Assembly (NCBI RefSeq): GCF_003334855.1
Contig: NZ_QOWE01000010.1
Coordinates: 186,001 to 250,000, forward strand
DNA length: 64,000 nt
Source of the DNA: Larkinella punicea
GTDB taxonomy: Bacteria > Bacteroidota > Bacteroidia > Cytophagales > Spirosomataceae
Direction of reading: 5' to 3'
Shown here: one piece after another, positions 42,191-51,015 of the stretch
Numbering within the stretch: the stretch's first letter is position 1
How the letters are laid out: every line of letters begins with the position of its first letter
The notes under the pieces: generated by a model
Database searches by the model: none
Seen by the model: the letters and a program-made list of their open reading frames with translations, nothing else
What the model was told of the DNA's origin: nothing
Program-made: the position numbers and the translations under genes

Positions 42191-45069
42191 CAGGGAAGTT
42201 TAGCGGTGATCGTTGGGGCATTCCAGGCACTGACCGACAGGGTGGCATTTTTGCGGGTTTCGGGTTCCCGCCAGAGGACATCGAGCGTCAGTTCCTGCGT
42301 TTCGCCGGGGGCTAGCCAGTTGTAATTGTCCGACGCGACGATGGCCCGTTTGGTGCCGGCAATGTCGACTTTGGTCATGAAAGCCGGGACGTTTCCGGTA
42401 TTGCGGATTCGGACCCGAAGGCGGCTCCGGTCTTTCCCGAGCGGTTCGCCGGACACAACCGCCGAGGTCAGCGACGTAGCGGTTTTGGCAACGGTGGCCT
42501 TCAGAAACGGCCCTTTTTCCAAAGTCGGCCACGGAATGGGCGTGCTGACGTATTTCTGATAAAAACCGTCTTCTTCCAGCATCGAAAGGCTGCGGGGGAA
42601 ATAAAACGAACGGGACAGCAGCTTTCCACCGGCATCGCGCAGTTCAATGAGAATCAACAGAAACCGGTCGCGGTAGTCGGCAGGAATCGGGTAATCCCCG
42701 GCGTTCACCTCGCTCACCGAAGTGCCTGCGCCGACGTTCACCGACTTCTCCTGTTGCCAGAGGGTTTTGAACGTGTCGTCGAACACCCGAACGCTTACTT
42801 TCGCACCGGCGATTCCCGTTGGTACTGAATTCGTTATCTTCACAGGAAGCGCCAGGCGTTCCCCCGGTTTCCAGAGCAAACGCGGCAGGTCGATGGCCAC
42901 GTGGGTGGGTTCATAGGTTCGTTTCAGGAAGTAATACGGCGCTCCGGCATTCCCGAACCAATCCAGCATCTGAATGGCAATCACGGGCCAGTGGCGTTTA
43001 AAAACCCACGGCATCAGCCCCGCCGTGACAGGGTAATTGCCCTGCATTTTTTCCGACAGAATCTGGTAGAACTCCCCCGCCCCGATTTGGGATGCCTCCG
43101 CAATGGATTCAATGGTGGGGTCGGCCATGTCGGCAACGTGCGACGCCCGGCTTAACATCCGGGGAACACGACCGGGGCCGTATTCCGTAAAATGGTGGAT
43201 AAATTCCGGGTGAGCAGCCCCAAAACTTTTGTCCCACATTTTACCCAGGCCCGTAAACTCCTTGTTATCAACCGTTTCGTAGAATAAACTCGCTTCTGGA
43301 ATGCTGTGCATCCCGGTTTCCGACACCCAGGGTTCGAACTGGTAACTGCGGTTATACCAGGTTGGGTCCATGTCGGGATAGGCGTGCATGGAGCCGTCGT
43401 CGGGTGTGGTGCGTACAAACAGCCGCGATTTGTCAAAAATATCCAGGTTGCGTTCCAGAATCCCGATGGACTTCGCATTGCCGGACGAATACGGATTGAA
43501 TTCGTTGCCCCCGCACCAGATCACCAGCGAGGGGTGATTGCGCAAACGGGTGATGTTCTGAACGACCTGTGCTTCCCAGATGTCCTGCGGAAAATCGGGC
43601 GTGTCCTGGTTGCCGATCGGAAAATCCTGCCAGACCATGATGCCCAGTTCGTTGCAGATGTCGTAGAAGGTATCGGTTTCGAGCAGGCCACCGCCCCAGA
43701 TGCGGATCAGTTGCACGCCCATTTTTTTCGCTGCTTCGAGCGTCCAGCGGTAGCGTTCTTTCGGCAAATCGAGCAGAATGTCCTGGGGCGTGAAATTCAT
43801 CCCTTTGACAAAAATCTTCCGGCCGTTGACCACAAACTGCCAGTTTTCCCAGCGGTCGGCAATGCGTGGCCCGGCGGTGGCGACCCGGTCGATGGTGCGA
43901 ATCCCGTAGTCGAATTGCAGGACATCGGCGGTTTTCCCGGCCCGTTTCAGGATTATTTTTACGGTGTACCGGTTCGGCTCTCCCAGCCCGTTCGGCTGCC
44001 AGAGTTTGGGGTTGGGCAGGGTCAGGTCGTGTTCAAACCAGTTGCGCCCTTCATACACGCTGAGCGGGAATTCCTTGGACAAAACCGTGCTTTGGGCCGA
44101 GATCAGTTCGACCAGCAGGCTCAGTTTCTCGTTGACCGGGCTAAAAACCGTCCCTTTTTCGTTGGGATGGTTCAACTGCGAGTTGTTCCAGGGGTGCAGT
44201 TGCTGCTGGAGTGAATGGCGGTTGGCAAACACTTCGCCCGAAAGGTGCAACTCGGCTTTCCCGTTCGTCACGGTTTTGGTGGTCAGATAGGGCCGCTCCA
44301 GGTGAAACGGCGGCACAATTTCCAGACGCGCCCCCTGCCACATGCCCACGCTGAAGAACGCTTCCCCCCCCGAACCACCCGAGATTACCCAGGGTTTGAT
44401 GATCCGGCCACTGGCCCGCGGGTTGAAACCGGTTCGTTTGGAAAAATCGTAGTCGCCGGTCGAGGTTCGGGGCAGATTTTCGTAATCCGTGGCCTTGTTG
44501 CCCCAGTTTCCGGCGCGCACTTCCACCGTAATCTCATTCGCCTGACCCCACCTGACCAGACGGCTGATTTCAACCGAAGGTCCGCCAAACATGCCCTCGT
44601 GAACCCCCACCAGGCTGTCGTTTACCCAGACTTTCGAGAAATAATCGACGCCATCGAAGCACAGAAAGAGCAACGAGCCCTGTGCAGAGGCCGGGAGGGG
44701 TACGGTTTTCCGGTAATACCAGACTTTTTCCTCCAGCCAGCGGTATTGCGTCGAGTTCTTGTGGTAATAGGGATGTGGTAATTTTCCGGCTTTGAAATAC
44801 GCCCAGTGAACCGAATTAGGGACGGTAGTCGGGAACGGATCTTTCCGGGGCGTCTTCAAATCCGCTACGGGGGCATCGGTGTGCGACAATTCCCACCCGC
44901 TCCCCGACAACGCGATGTGCTGCGCTCCGGTGCGGGGGGTGATGCGGTACGGACTCCAGAGTTTCGGGCTTTTGTCATCCGACGGTGCCAATCCCGGCTG
45001 GGCCGAAACCGAACCGACCGTCAGCAGTGTTGTGAGTAGGAAGAACAAATAAATCGGATTATCTTTCAT
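42190..45069 (-). CDS. GH2 family glycoside hydrolase (beta-mannosidase/exo-glucosaminidase-like), secreted
   Basis: 959 residues from the ATG at 45069, which starts a signal peptide (IYLFFLLTTLLTVGSVSA). An ATG at 45111 would overlap the antitoxin gene. The N-terminal sugar-binding domain ('KVWYYRKTVPLP ... DYFSKVWVNDSLVG') and immunoglobulin-like domain precede the TIM barrel: 'QLIRIWGGGLLETDTFYDICNELGIMVWQDFP', 'VIWCGGNEF' (acid/base about Glu523) and 'WVSETGMHS' (nucleophile about Glu584). A C-terminal Ig-like part follows. The relatives include beta-mannosidases and exo-beta-glucosaminidases. It heads the four-gene run GH2-MFS-LamG-RraA. Confidence 0.9.
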   Translation of the reverse strand: MKDNPIYLFFLLTTLLTVGSVSAQPGLAPSDDKSPKLWSPYRITPRTGAQHIALSGSGWELSHTDAPVADLKTPRKDPFPTTVPNSVHWAYFKAGKLPHPYYHKNSTQYRWLEEKVWYYRKTVPLPASAQGSLLFLCFDGVDYFSKVWVNDSLVGVHEGMFGGPSVEISRLVRWGQANEITVEVRAGNWGNKATDYENLPRTSTGDYDFSKRTGFNPRASGRIIKPWVISGGSGGEAFFSVGMWQGARLEIVPPFHLERPYLTTKTVTNGKAELHLSGEVFANRHSLQQQLHPWNNSQLNHPNEKGTVFSPVNEKLSLLVELISAQSTVLSKEFPLSVYEGRNWFEHDLTLPNPKLWQPNGLGEPNRYTVKIILKRAGKTADVLQFDYGIRTIDRVATAGPRIADRWENWQFVVNGRKIFVKGMNFTPQDILLDLPKERYRWTLEAAKKMGVQLIRIWGGGLLETDTFYDICNELGIMVWQDFPIGNQDTPDFPQDIWEAQVVQNITRLRNHPSLVIWCGGNEFNPYSSGNAKSIGILERNLDIFDKSRLFVRTTPDDGSMHAYPDMDPTWYNRSYQFEPWVSETGMHSIPEASLFYETVDNKEFTGLGKMWDKSFGAAHPEFIHHFTEYGPGRVPRMLSRASHVADMADPTIESIAEASQIGAGEFYQILSEKMQGNYPVTAGLMPWVFKRHWPVIAIQMLDWFGNAGAPYYFLKRTYEPTHVAIDLPRLLWKPGERLALPVKITNSVPTGIAGAKVSVRVFDDTFKTLWQQEKSVNVGAGTSVSEVNAGDYPIPADYRDRFLLILIELRDAGGKLLSRSFYFPRSLSMLEEDGFYQKYVSTPIPWPTLEKGPFLKATVAKTATSLTSAVVSGEPLGKDRSRLRVRIRNTGNVPAFMTKVDIAGTKRAIVASDNYNWLAPGETQELTLDVLWREPETRKNATLSVSAWNAPTITAKLP

Positions 45070-45087
45070 TGTTAAAAAGCTAAGGTC

Positions 45088-45318
45088 ATGGAAGCACTCA
45101 AATTTGTACAAAGAGTTACCGACGATACGCTGGTGTTGCCGATGCCCCCATCGTATCGGGAGCAGGAGGTCGAGGTGATTGTTTTGAAGAAAGAATCGAT
45201 TCCAAAACCGGAACTTACGAAAGAAGAAAAGCTGGAAATTCTTCGCAAATACAGAGGTACCTTACCAAAATGGGAGCCCGGCCCTGATTTTGAAGACGAA
45301 ATGTATACGCAGGAATGA
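45088..45318 (+). CDS. Putative antitoxin of PIN toxin pair
   Basis: 76 residues: 'MEALKFVQRVTDDTLVLPMPPSYREQEVEVIVLKK', then a charged helical half ('TKEEKLEILRKYRGTLPKWEPG'). The beta-hairpin-like opening followed by a long helix is typical of small antitoxins paired with PIN toxins. The PIN gene starts inside its last 4 bases (ATGA), so the pair is translationally coupled. It begins only 18 bases from the divergent GH2 start, so both promoters cannot lie in the gap. The antitoxin assignment rests on position and shape. Confidence 0.75.
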   Translation: MEALKFVQRVTDDTLVLPMPPSYREQEVEVIVLKKESIPKPELTKEEKLEILRKYRGTLPKWEPGPDFEDEMYTQE

Positions 45319-45776
45319 AAATATTTGTCGATTCTTCGATTTTGATAGAATACATCAAAGATCAAAAGACCGTACTGCTGGAAGAGATGTTCATTCAAAG
45401 TCTTCCACTTTATTACAATAGCATTGTTCTTACGGAATACATCTACTACTTTCTGGGGCATCACGGTACAAAATCTCCACGCACCTTGAAAGAAAATAAA
45501 CGGATTCCTGAAATTGTGATTCAGAACGAACCGCTTGGACTGCTTAGCTTGTTTGAACAAGTTAATAATCCCGAGCCTTCTTCTTCGACTGTGATCCGTT
45601 TGATGAAAACATACAATTTGCTTCCGAATGATGCCATTATTTTGGCACATTGCCTGACTGCGGGTATCCATTACTTAGCTTCTTACGATTCTGATTTTCA
45701 AATTCCCTGCGCAAGCGAAGGCGTTACGTTAATCGACACCGTCGAGGTGTTTCACACTCATTTTCCGGCTTCGTAA
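45315..45776 (+). CDS. PIN domain protein (VapC-like toxin)
   Basis: 153 residues: 'MKIFVDSSILIEYIK' (first metal-binding Asp), Glu in 'VLTEYIYYF', 'LLPNDAIILAHCL' (Asp) and 'HYLASYDSDF' (Asp pair). These are the four acidic positions of PIN ribonucleases. VapC toxins cut tRNA or rRNA when freed from their antitoxin. The 3' end overlaps the convergent SDR gene by 19 bases. Base composition looks somewhat more AT-rich than in the neighbouring glycan genes, which fits arrival by transfer. Confidence 0.9.
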   Translation: MKIFVDSSILIEYIKDQKTVLLEEMFIQSLPLYYNSIVLTEYIYYFLGHHGTKSPRTLKENKRIPEIVIQNEPLGLLSLFEQVNNPEPSSSTVIRLMKTYNLLPNDAIILAHCLTAGIHYLASYDSDFQIPCASEGVTLIDTVEVFHTHFPAS

Positions 45777-46549
45777 GGCCCCGGTTTTCCGTATCCGCGC
45801 ATCAGCAGCAAACCGCCGTCGAGGGTGATCGTTGAACCGGTCATGTAACTGCCCGACGCCACCAGATCGACCAGCACTGCCGCCACCTCATCGACCTGCC
45901 CCAGTCGCCCGGCCGGAATCCCCTGACTGACTTCCTGAAGCAGGGCCGGATTTTCCCAAACCGCCCGGTTGATGTCGGTCTGAATGGCTCCGATGGCGAG
46001 CGTATTCACCCGAATCTGGTGCGGAGCCAGTTCCATCGCGACGCCTTTCATCAGGGTTTCGAGCGCCCCTTTGGTTGCGCCGTAGAGACTCAGCCCCAAA
46101 CCGGGTCGGATGCCGTTGACTGATGTAATCGTCCAGATGCTTCCCGGAACACCTTGCTTCACCATGTTTCGGGCCACCGACTGGGTCAGGAAGGTGGTGC
46201 TTTTGAAATTGACCGCGTTGAACTGCTCAAAATCAGCTTCCGTTACGTCCAGAAAGTGTTTTTTGTACGAAACCCCCGCGTTGTTGACCAGCACGTCCAG
46301 CGTCCCCGCCAGTTCCCACGCCTGTTCGCCCAGACGGATGGCCTGAGCGGTATGCTGTAAATCGGCCTGCAACACATGAGCAACACCGCCCTTCTGCCGG
46401 ATCACGTCGGCGACGGTTTCGGCGTCGGCCCGGTTTTCGTGAAAGTGAATCACCACCTCACATCCTTCCTCCGAAAGCCGCAGCGCAACGGCCTTTCCAA
46501 TACCGCCCGACGCCCCCGTAACCAGGGCTTTTTTACCCGTCAATCTCAT
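45758..46549 (-). CDS. SDR family oxidoreductase
   Basis: 263 residues. Classical short-chain dehydrogenase: 'ALVTGASGGIGKAVALRL' (TGxxxGIG nucleotide site), 'DVLVNNAGVSY' (NNAG), a Ser in 'IWTITSVNG', and 'LSLYGATKGALETL' (YxxxK). The C-terminal 'GSTITLDGG' is usual. It probably oxidises or reduces a sugar or sugar acid with NAD(P). It lies downstream of the glucarate-dehydratase-like gene, separated by a large palindrome, and belongs to the sugar-acid part of the locus. Its 3' end runs 19 bases into the convergent PIN gene. Confidence 0.93.
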   Translation of the reverse strand: MRLTGKKALVTGASGGIGKAVALRLSEEGCEVVIHFHENRADAETVADVIRQKGGVAHVLQADLQHTAQAIRLGEQAWELAGTLDVLVNNAGVSYKKHFLDVTEADFEQFNAVNFKSTTFLTQSVARNMVKQGVPGSIWTITSVNGIRPGLGLSLYGATKGALETLMKGVAMELAPHQIRVNTLAIGAIQTDINRAVWENPALLQEVSQGIPAGRLGQVDEVAAVLVDLVASGSYMTGSTITLDGGLLLMRGYGKPGPYEAGK

Positions 46550-46600
46550 TCAGCATTTCTATTAATGTTGTTCGCTAGTCGTTATTATTTTTGACATCAT

Positions 46601-46692
46601 CGCATTCTGCCCCTAAATCCCCTGAAGGGGACTTTTGGCACCCGAGGTTTCTGCGTCCAAGTCCCCTTCAGGAGATTTAGGGGCAGAATGCG
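46601..46692. repeat. GCCCCTAAATCCCC palindrome, copy 2
   Basis: The arms 46601-46634 and 46659-46692 pair over 34 bp with one mismatch and a 24-base loop. The outer arm here is CGCATTC / GAATGCG, unlike copies 1 and 3, but still self-complementary. It lies between the SDR gene and the glucarate-dehydratase-like gene. The loop shares TGCGTCCAA with copy 3. Confidence 0.9.
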
Positions 46693-46728
46693 CTATTCGA
46701 TGTTCAGTATTCACTGTTCCCTATTCCT

Positions 46729-47922
46729 TCACATCCCTCCCACCGTCGGAAACCAGTCCGGACGATACGGATCCTGGTGAAAACGGGCGTAGTAATCGCC
46801 TTTCTCTTCGTAATATTTTTCGTAATGCTTCATCTTGTCCTCATCGAGCGTGACGCCCAGCCCCGGCCCGGTGGGCACCTTGATGCAACCGTTTTCGTAT
46901 TTCATCAAACCGCCTTCGATGATGTCATCAGTGAGGTAATGGTAGTGGGCATCACCGGCAAAATTCATGGTCGGAATGGTCGAAGCGGTATGTATCATGG
47001 CCGCCAGTTCAACACCGAACTCTGCCCCGGAATGCATGGCAACGCCCAAATTGAAGGTGTTGCAAACCGCAGCCAGGTCTTTCACCCCGCGCGGCCCTTC
47101 CCAATAATGCAGATCGGTCAGTACAATGTCCACCGAACCCATCCGAATTGCCGGAGCGAGGTCATCGAATTTGGCGGGATACATGTTCGTCGCCACCGGA
47201 ATGCGAATCTGCTTGCGGACGGCGGCATTGCCTTCCAGTCCCCACGACGGATCTTCAAAATATTCGAGGTTCAGGTCTTCCATCCGGCGACCCATCTGCA
47301 CGGCGGTTTGCACCGACCACAAGCCGTTCGGATCGATCCGCAAGCCGAAATCGTCGCCCAATTGCTTGCGGCAGAGTTCCAAAACCCGAACCTCCTCTTT
47401 GGGAGCCATCACCCCCGCCTTGAGCTTCATCGCCTTGACGCCCAGCGTTTCGTGCAGTTCCTGGCAATAGTCGGCCAGATCCTCGGCGGTTTCGTCGTGC
47501 TTGCCATCGCCCGGTCGGTCATACCGCCAGAACAGATACGCGATAAACGGCACTTCGTCGCGGATGCGTCCGCCCAGCAAATCGCTCATCGGGCGACCCA
47601 ATACCTTTCCCTGAATATCGAGACAGGCCATTTCGAGGGCGGCATACAGGCGGGCATTGGACAGGTAATAAATGCTCCGCAGCACCTTCAACTTCATGAC
47701 TTCCAGTTGAAACGGATCGAGCCCGATGATGCGCGGTTTCAGCTTTTGCAAAGCGCCCCGCTGGTCTCCACCGCCCACTTCACCCAGTCCGACAATGCCT
47801 TCGTCGGTGATGACTTCGACAATCGTCCGGAGAAAATAACCGGGATGCACGCCGGTATTGTGTCGAAGTTGGGCGTTGAGCGGAATGGCTACACAGCGGG
47901 TTCGCAGGTCAATGATTTTCAT
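46729..47922 (-). CDS. Enolase-superfamily dehydratase, glucarate-dehydratase-like
   Basis: 397 residues. The N-terminal capping domain ('VEVITDEGIVGLGEVGG') is followed by the barrel: 'VKAMKLKAGV' (K-x-K), 'LRIDPNGLW' (Asp), 'LEYFEDPSW' (Glu) and 'PVATNMYP', where Asn is the third magnesium ligand. That D, E, N set is characteristic of glucarate dehydratase. 'VLTDLHYW' (Asp) and 'AMHSGAEFG' (His) give the His-Asp base. It would dehydrate a sugar diacid such as D-glucarate or a relative to a keto-deoxy acid. It lies 58 bases downstream of the GH10 gene, fitting catabolism of glucuronate released from glucuronoxylan. Confidence 0.9.
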   Translation of the reverse strand: MKIIDLRTRCVAIPLNAQLRHNTGVHPGYFLRTIVEVITDEGIVGLGEVGGGDQRGALQKLKPRIIGLDPFQLEVMKLKVLRSIYYLSNARLYAALEMACLDIQGKVLGRPMSDLLGGRIRDEVPFIAYLFWRYDRPGDGKHDETAEDLADYCQELHETLGVKAMKLKAGVMAPKEEVRVLELCRKQLGDDFGLRIDPNGLWSVQTAVQMGRRMEDLNLEYFEDPSWGLEGNAAVRKQIRIPVATNMYPAKFDDLAPAIRMGSVDIVLTDLHYWEGPRGVKDLAAVCNTFNLGVAMHSGAEFGVELAAMIHTASTIPTMNFAGDAHYHYLTDDIIEGGLMKYENGCIKVPTGPGLGVTLDEDKMKHYEKYYEEKGDYYARFHQDPYRPDWFPTVGGM

Positions 47923-47980
47923 ACTTGTTTTTTTGATTGCCGTATTCTACGATTTTAATACGAATCGACCATGAGCGTTT

Positions 47981-49357
47981 TCAGTCGAGCACCACGACCT
48001 GCGTGCGTGCGCCACTTTTCGGAAACTGAACCTCTTTCTCGTATTTCTTCCCATTCCGTTGCGTAACCACTTTATAGGTACCGTAGAAGCCCTTGTAACT
48101 TACCGCGTTATTTTTGGGCGAAGTCGTTACATTCGTGCGCCACTCTTTGTTGATAAGCCGGTCTAATACGTCGTAAGCGGGCTTTTTGGTAAAGTCCCGG
48201 TTCAACAGCCCGCCTTTCCATTTGTCTTCGCCGGGCACCACCGTACCGTCCGGTTTAATCCGGGCGGGCGCGGCTGTTCCATCTACCAGGTTCCACCAGA
48301 TAATACCTTCTACTTTGGGGTGACTAAACCATAGCTTGTAATAATTCTCCGTCATGATGGCCTGGTATTCCGGGCCTTTTTCGGACAAAGCCGATACCGT
48401 AATTTCGGTAATGTGAATCGGCAAATTGAAGTCGGCGTACAAATCGAGGGTGTGGAACAAGGTAGAAGGCGTCATGGCTTTACCTTTCAGAATCTGCTCA
48501 TATTCAGGCTCGCTGAAATTGTGAAACTGCATACCGATCGCATTGATTTTGGCATTCCGCAACAGCAGATTTTCAGTGAGCAGGTAATCGGCATTGTATT
48601 CGCGCTTGTTGCTACGTCCCCAGATTCCGGTAGTGAAGTTGAGCGTAAACACATTGCTGTTTGGGAAATGGCGCTCGCTTTCTTTGAATGCCTTGAACGC
48701 GAAATCTTTAGGCATCAGCACGTCGGGGTGGCGGTCGGTTACTTCATTGACAACGTCCCAAATCTGAATGTCGTGGCCATACCGCTCGCCGATTTCCTGG
48801 ATCCGTTTGCTGAGTTTCTGCTCCATGATTTTTTCATCCTTCGGTAGCCAGGTTGGCAGCGACCAGCGTGGATTGTCCCACACGAGCGTATGGCCTTTGG
48901 GCGTCAGATTGTATTTCCGGACAAACTCCATCACGACGTCGGGTGCAGGACGGCGGTAACTATAGGGGCTGTCTTTTCCAAAACGGAGTTTTCCCGGCTC
49001 AGGCTCCAGTTCGGGCCAGTAAAACGGAATGGTCACGAAATTGAACAGTTTGGCAAAATGCTCCTCATACAGTGCATCTTCTTTCGGATTCCGGAACCCC
49101 TTCACCATGAAGCCGTTGGCTCCGAAGTAAAAATCGTGGCGGGTTTGTGTTAACGAAACCTCACCGGTTGAAATGGGATTCCCTTCTTTATCCGTAAACT
49201 GAATGGTGAAGGCACCCATCCGATTTTCGCGAATGCCATCGGCAATCCGTTGTTGGATGGCGGGGTCGTTCCACTGGTTTTTATACTCGTCGGAAAGCTG
49301 GGCCAAAGCCTGAAGTGCTGATAAGGTTAGTAATGCAGCCGTGACAATGTGTTTCAT
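47981..49357 (-). CDS. GH10 endo-1,4-beta-xylanase, secreted
   Basis: 458 residues from the ATG at 49357, which begins a signal peptide (MKHIVTAALLTLSALQALA). The open frame up to 49474 overlaps the SusD gene and is not signal-like. The GH10 barrel is complete: 'KGHTLVWDNPRWSLPTWL', 'IQIWDVVNEVTD' (acid/base Glu205), 'AIGMQFH', 'PIHITEITVSA' (nucleophile Glu318) and 'GIIWWNLVDG'. An N-terminal segment (about 30-85) resembles a small beta domain. It would cut the xylan backbone outside the cell or in the periplasm. It follows SusD by 113 bases in the same operon. Confidence 0.95.
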   Translation of the reverse strand: MKHIVTAALLTLSALQALAQLSDEYKNQWNDPAIQQRIADGIRENRMGAFTIQFTDKEGNPISTGEVSLTQTRHDFYFGANGFMVKGFRNPKEDALYEEHFAKLFNFVTIPFYWPELEPEPGKLRFGKDSPYSYRRPAPDVVMEFVRKYNLTPKGHTLVWDNPRWSLPTWLPKDEKIMEQKLSKRIQEIGERYGHDIQIWDVVNEVTDRHPDVLMPKDFAFKAFKESERHFPNSNVFTLNFTTGIWGRSNKREYNADYLLTENLLLRNAKINAIGMQFHNFSEPEYEQILKGKAMTPSTLFHTLDLYADFNLPIHITEITVSALSEKGPEYQAIMTENYYKLWFSHPKVEGIIWWNLVDGTAAPARIKPDGTVVPGEDKWKGGLLNRDFTKKPAYDVLDRLINKEWRTNVTTSPKNNAVSYKGFYGTYKVVTQRNGKKYEKEVQFPKSGARTQVVVLD

Positions 49358-49470
49358 CTTCAATTGGTAACCGGTTAGTAATTGGCGGGCTGGTTGTTTT
49401 ATCGAAATTTTTATTTGCCCGGTTGAGACTGTTTCAGTGAGCCGTCTTATCGGGTATCGAAAACCGGCGA

Positions 49471-50919
49471 TCAATACCCCGGATTCTGGTCAGTCGCGGT
49501 AAGGGCGGTGTTGTAATTCAGCTCCGAAACCGGAATGGGCCAGAACAGGTGTTTATCGGCCACGTCTTTCCCGGTGGCGGTTTTGATCACCTCTTTCAGT
49601 TTGGCCGTTCCGAGCCGTTTCAGATCGAGCCAGCGTTTGGCTTCGTACTGCGTTTCGTAGCCCCGCTCTTTCAGCACCAGTTCGTGAAAAGTCGTCGCGG
49701 TATAGTCCGCCAGTTTGAAATCCACGTCCGAAGCCACCGTTGGCACCTTTCCGTAGGCCCGGCGGTGCACCTGATTCAGCGCTTCCATCGCAGCAGCCGT
49801 TGGCCCGGTTCCGGCCCGGCTGGCGGCTTCGGCATATAGCAGCAGCATATCGGCGTAGCGGTAGATTGGAAAATCATTGCCCGCGCCGTCGCTGGTGGCG
49901 GCAACGGGGTCCGAAAACTTCTTGCACAAAATGCTGTTTTTCCCCAGGCCAATGTCCCAGCTATACCAGAAGGCGGTTTTCCGTAAATCTTTTTCGTCCC
50001 AGGTTTTCTGCACCGGATTGCTCTGGGTGTCGCTGTAATGTGCATAAAAACCGCCCGCGCCGTGGAGTCTCGAACCCGGATGATGCGCAAACATCGCCAG
50101 ATACATTCCCTGCCCGCCCTGACGGGTTGCTTTCAGGTACCAGATTTCTTCCGTCGAAGTAACGACCGTCGGGCCGAACACCTTGCTGTCAAAATCGGCG
50201 GCAACCGTCACCGGCACCAGCGAAAACTTCCCGGATTTGATGATTTCATCGGCCTTGTCGCGGGCTTCGGCGTACTGGTTTCGGGTAAAATACACTTCCG
50301 CCAAAACCGCCTTGGCTGCCCATTTGGTGGTCCGGCCCACTTGCGTACCTTTGTCGGGCAGGTTGGCTTCGGCTTCTTTTAAATCACTCAGGATCAAGGT
50401 ATACACTTCTTCGACGGTGTTGCGCTTGACATTGGGTTCGCTGAGTGTCGCTTCGGTGCGGATCGGCACCCCGCCCCAGTTGCGGACTAACCAGAAATAC
50501 GCGAAAGCGCGCAGGTATTTGGCTTCAGCCACATACTTCGTGACGTCGGCCGGGCTGATGCTGCTGCCTTTCGGGGCATTCTGAATCACCAGATTGGCAT
50601 TGCGGATGCAGAGGTAGAACAACCGCCAGCCGTCGTCGGTCCGCGGAATATTCGTGCTGTTCAGTCCCTGAAAATCACTCAGCACCTGGTAGCTGCCCCG
50701 CCCGTAACTGTAATCCGTATACGCTTCGAGCTGCGCGCCCAACTGCCCCGTGATGCCATTGTTGGCCCGGAGCTGGGCGTATGCCGCATTCACGGCAGCT
50801 TCTACTTCATTGGCGGTATTGTAAAACGTCTCCACCGCAACGGCTTTGGGCTTCTCAACCAGTACATCCTCGCAGGACAACAGGCTAAGAATCAGGGGAA
50901 GGAATAGGATCTTTTTCAT
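49471..50919 (-). CDS. SusD/RagB family outer-membrane lipoprotein
   Basis: 482 residues with lipobox 'LSLLSC' (Cys16). SusD-like N-terminus 'TFYNTANEVEAAVNAAYAQLR' and 'AEAKYLRAFAYFWLVRNWGGVPIRTE' (TPR-like helical part) precede the RagB C-terminal segment 'DFPIYRYADMLLLYAEAASRAG ... LVLKERGYETQYEAKRWLDLKR', and it ends 'DQNPGY'. It binds glycan at the cell surface and forms the lid of the SusC channel encoded just upstream. The gap to SusC (96 bases) carries a large hairpin. Confidence 0.96.
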   Translation of the reverse strand: MKKILFLPLILSLLSCEDVLVEKPKAVAVETFYNTANEVEAAVNAAYAQLRANNGITGQLGAQLEAYTDYSYGRGSYQVLSDFQGLNSTNIPRTDDGWRLFYLCIRNANLVIQNAPKGSSISPADVTKYVAEAKYLRAFAYFWLVRNWGGVPIRTEATLSEPNVKRNTVEEVYTLILSDLKEAEANLPDKGTQVGRTTKWAAKAVLAEVYFTRNQYAEARDKADEIIKSGKFSLVPVTVAADFDSKVFGPTVVTSTEEIWYLKATRQGGQGMYLAMFAHHPGSRLHGAGGFYAHYSDTQSNPVQKTWDEKDLRKTAFWYSWDIGLGKNSILCKKFSDPVAATSDGAGNDFPIYRYADMLLLYAEAASRAGTGPTAAAMEALNQVHRRAYGKVPTVASDVDFKLADYTATTFHELVLKERGYETQYEAKRWLDLKRLGTAKLKEVIKTATGKDVADKHLFWPIPVSELNYNTALTATDQNPGY

Positions 50920-50941
50920 ATTTTCTCAATTTTGAATGAGT

Positions 50942-51011
50942 GAATGATAGAATGAGTGAATAGCGCAGAGCGATGTTTTTTTTATTCTGTCATTCACTCA
51001 TTCTATCATTC
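50942..51011. repeat. Hairpin between susC-like and susD-like genes
   Basis: GAATGATAGAATGAGTGAAT (50942-50961) pairs perfectly with 50992-51011, a 20-bp stem. Flanking GAATGAGT/TTTTGAAT subrepeats extend it. It begins 5 bases after the SusC stop codon in the transcript and may tune the SusC:SusD ratio or protect the susC mRNA end. Confidence 0.7.
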
Positions 51012-51015
51012 AAAA

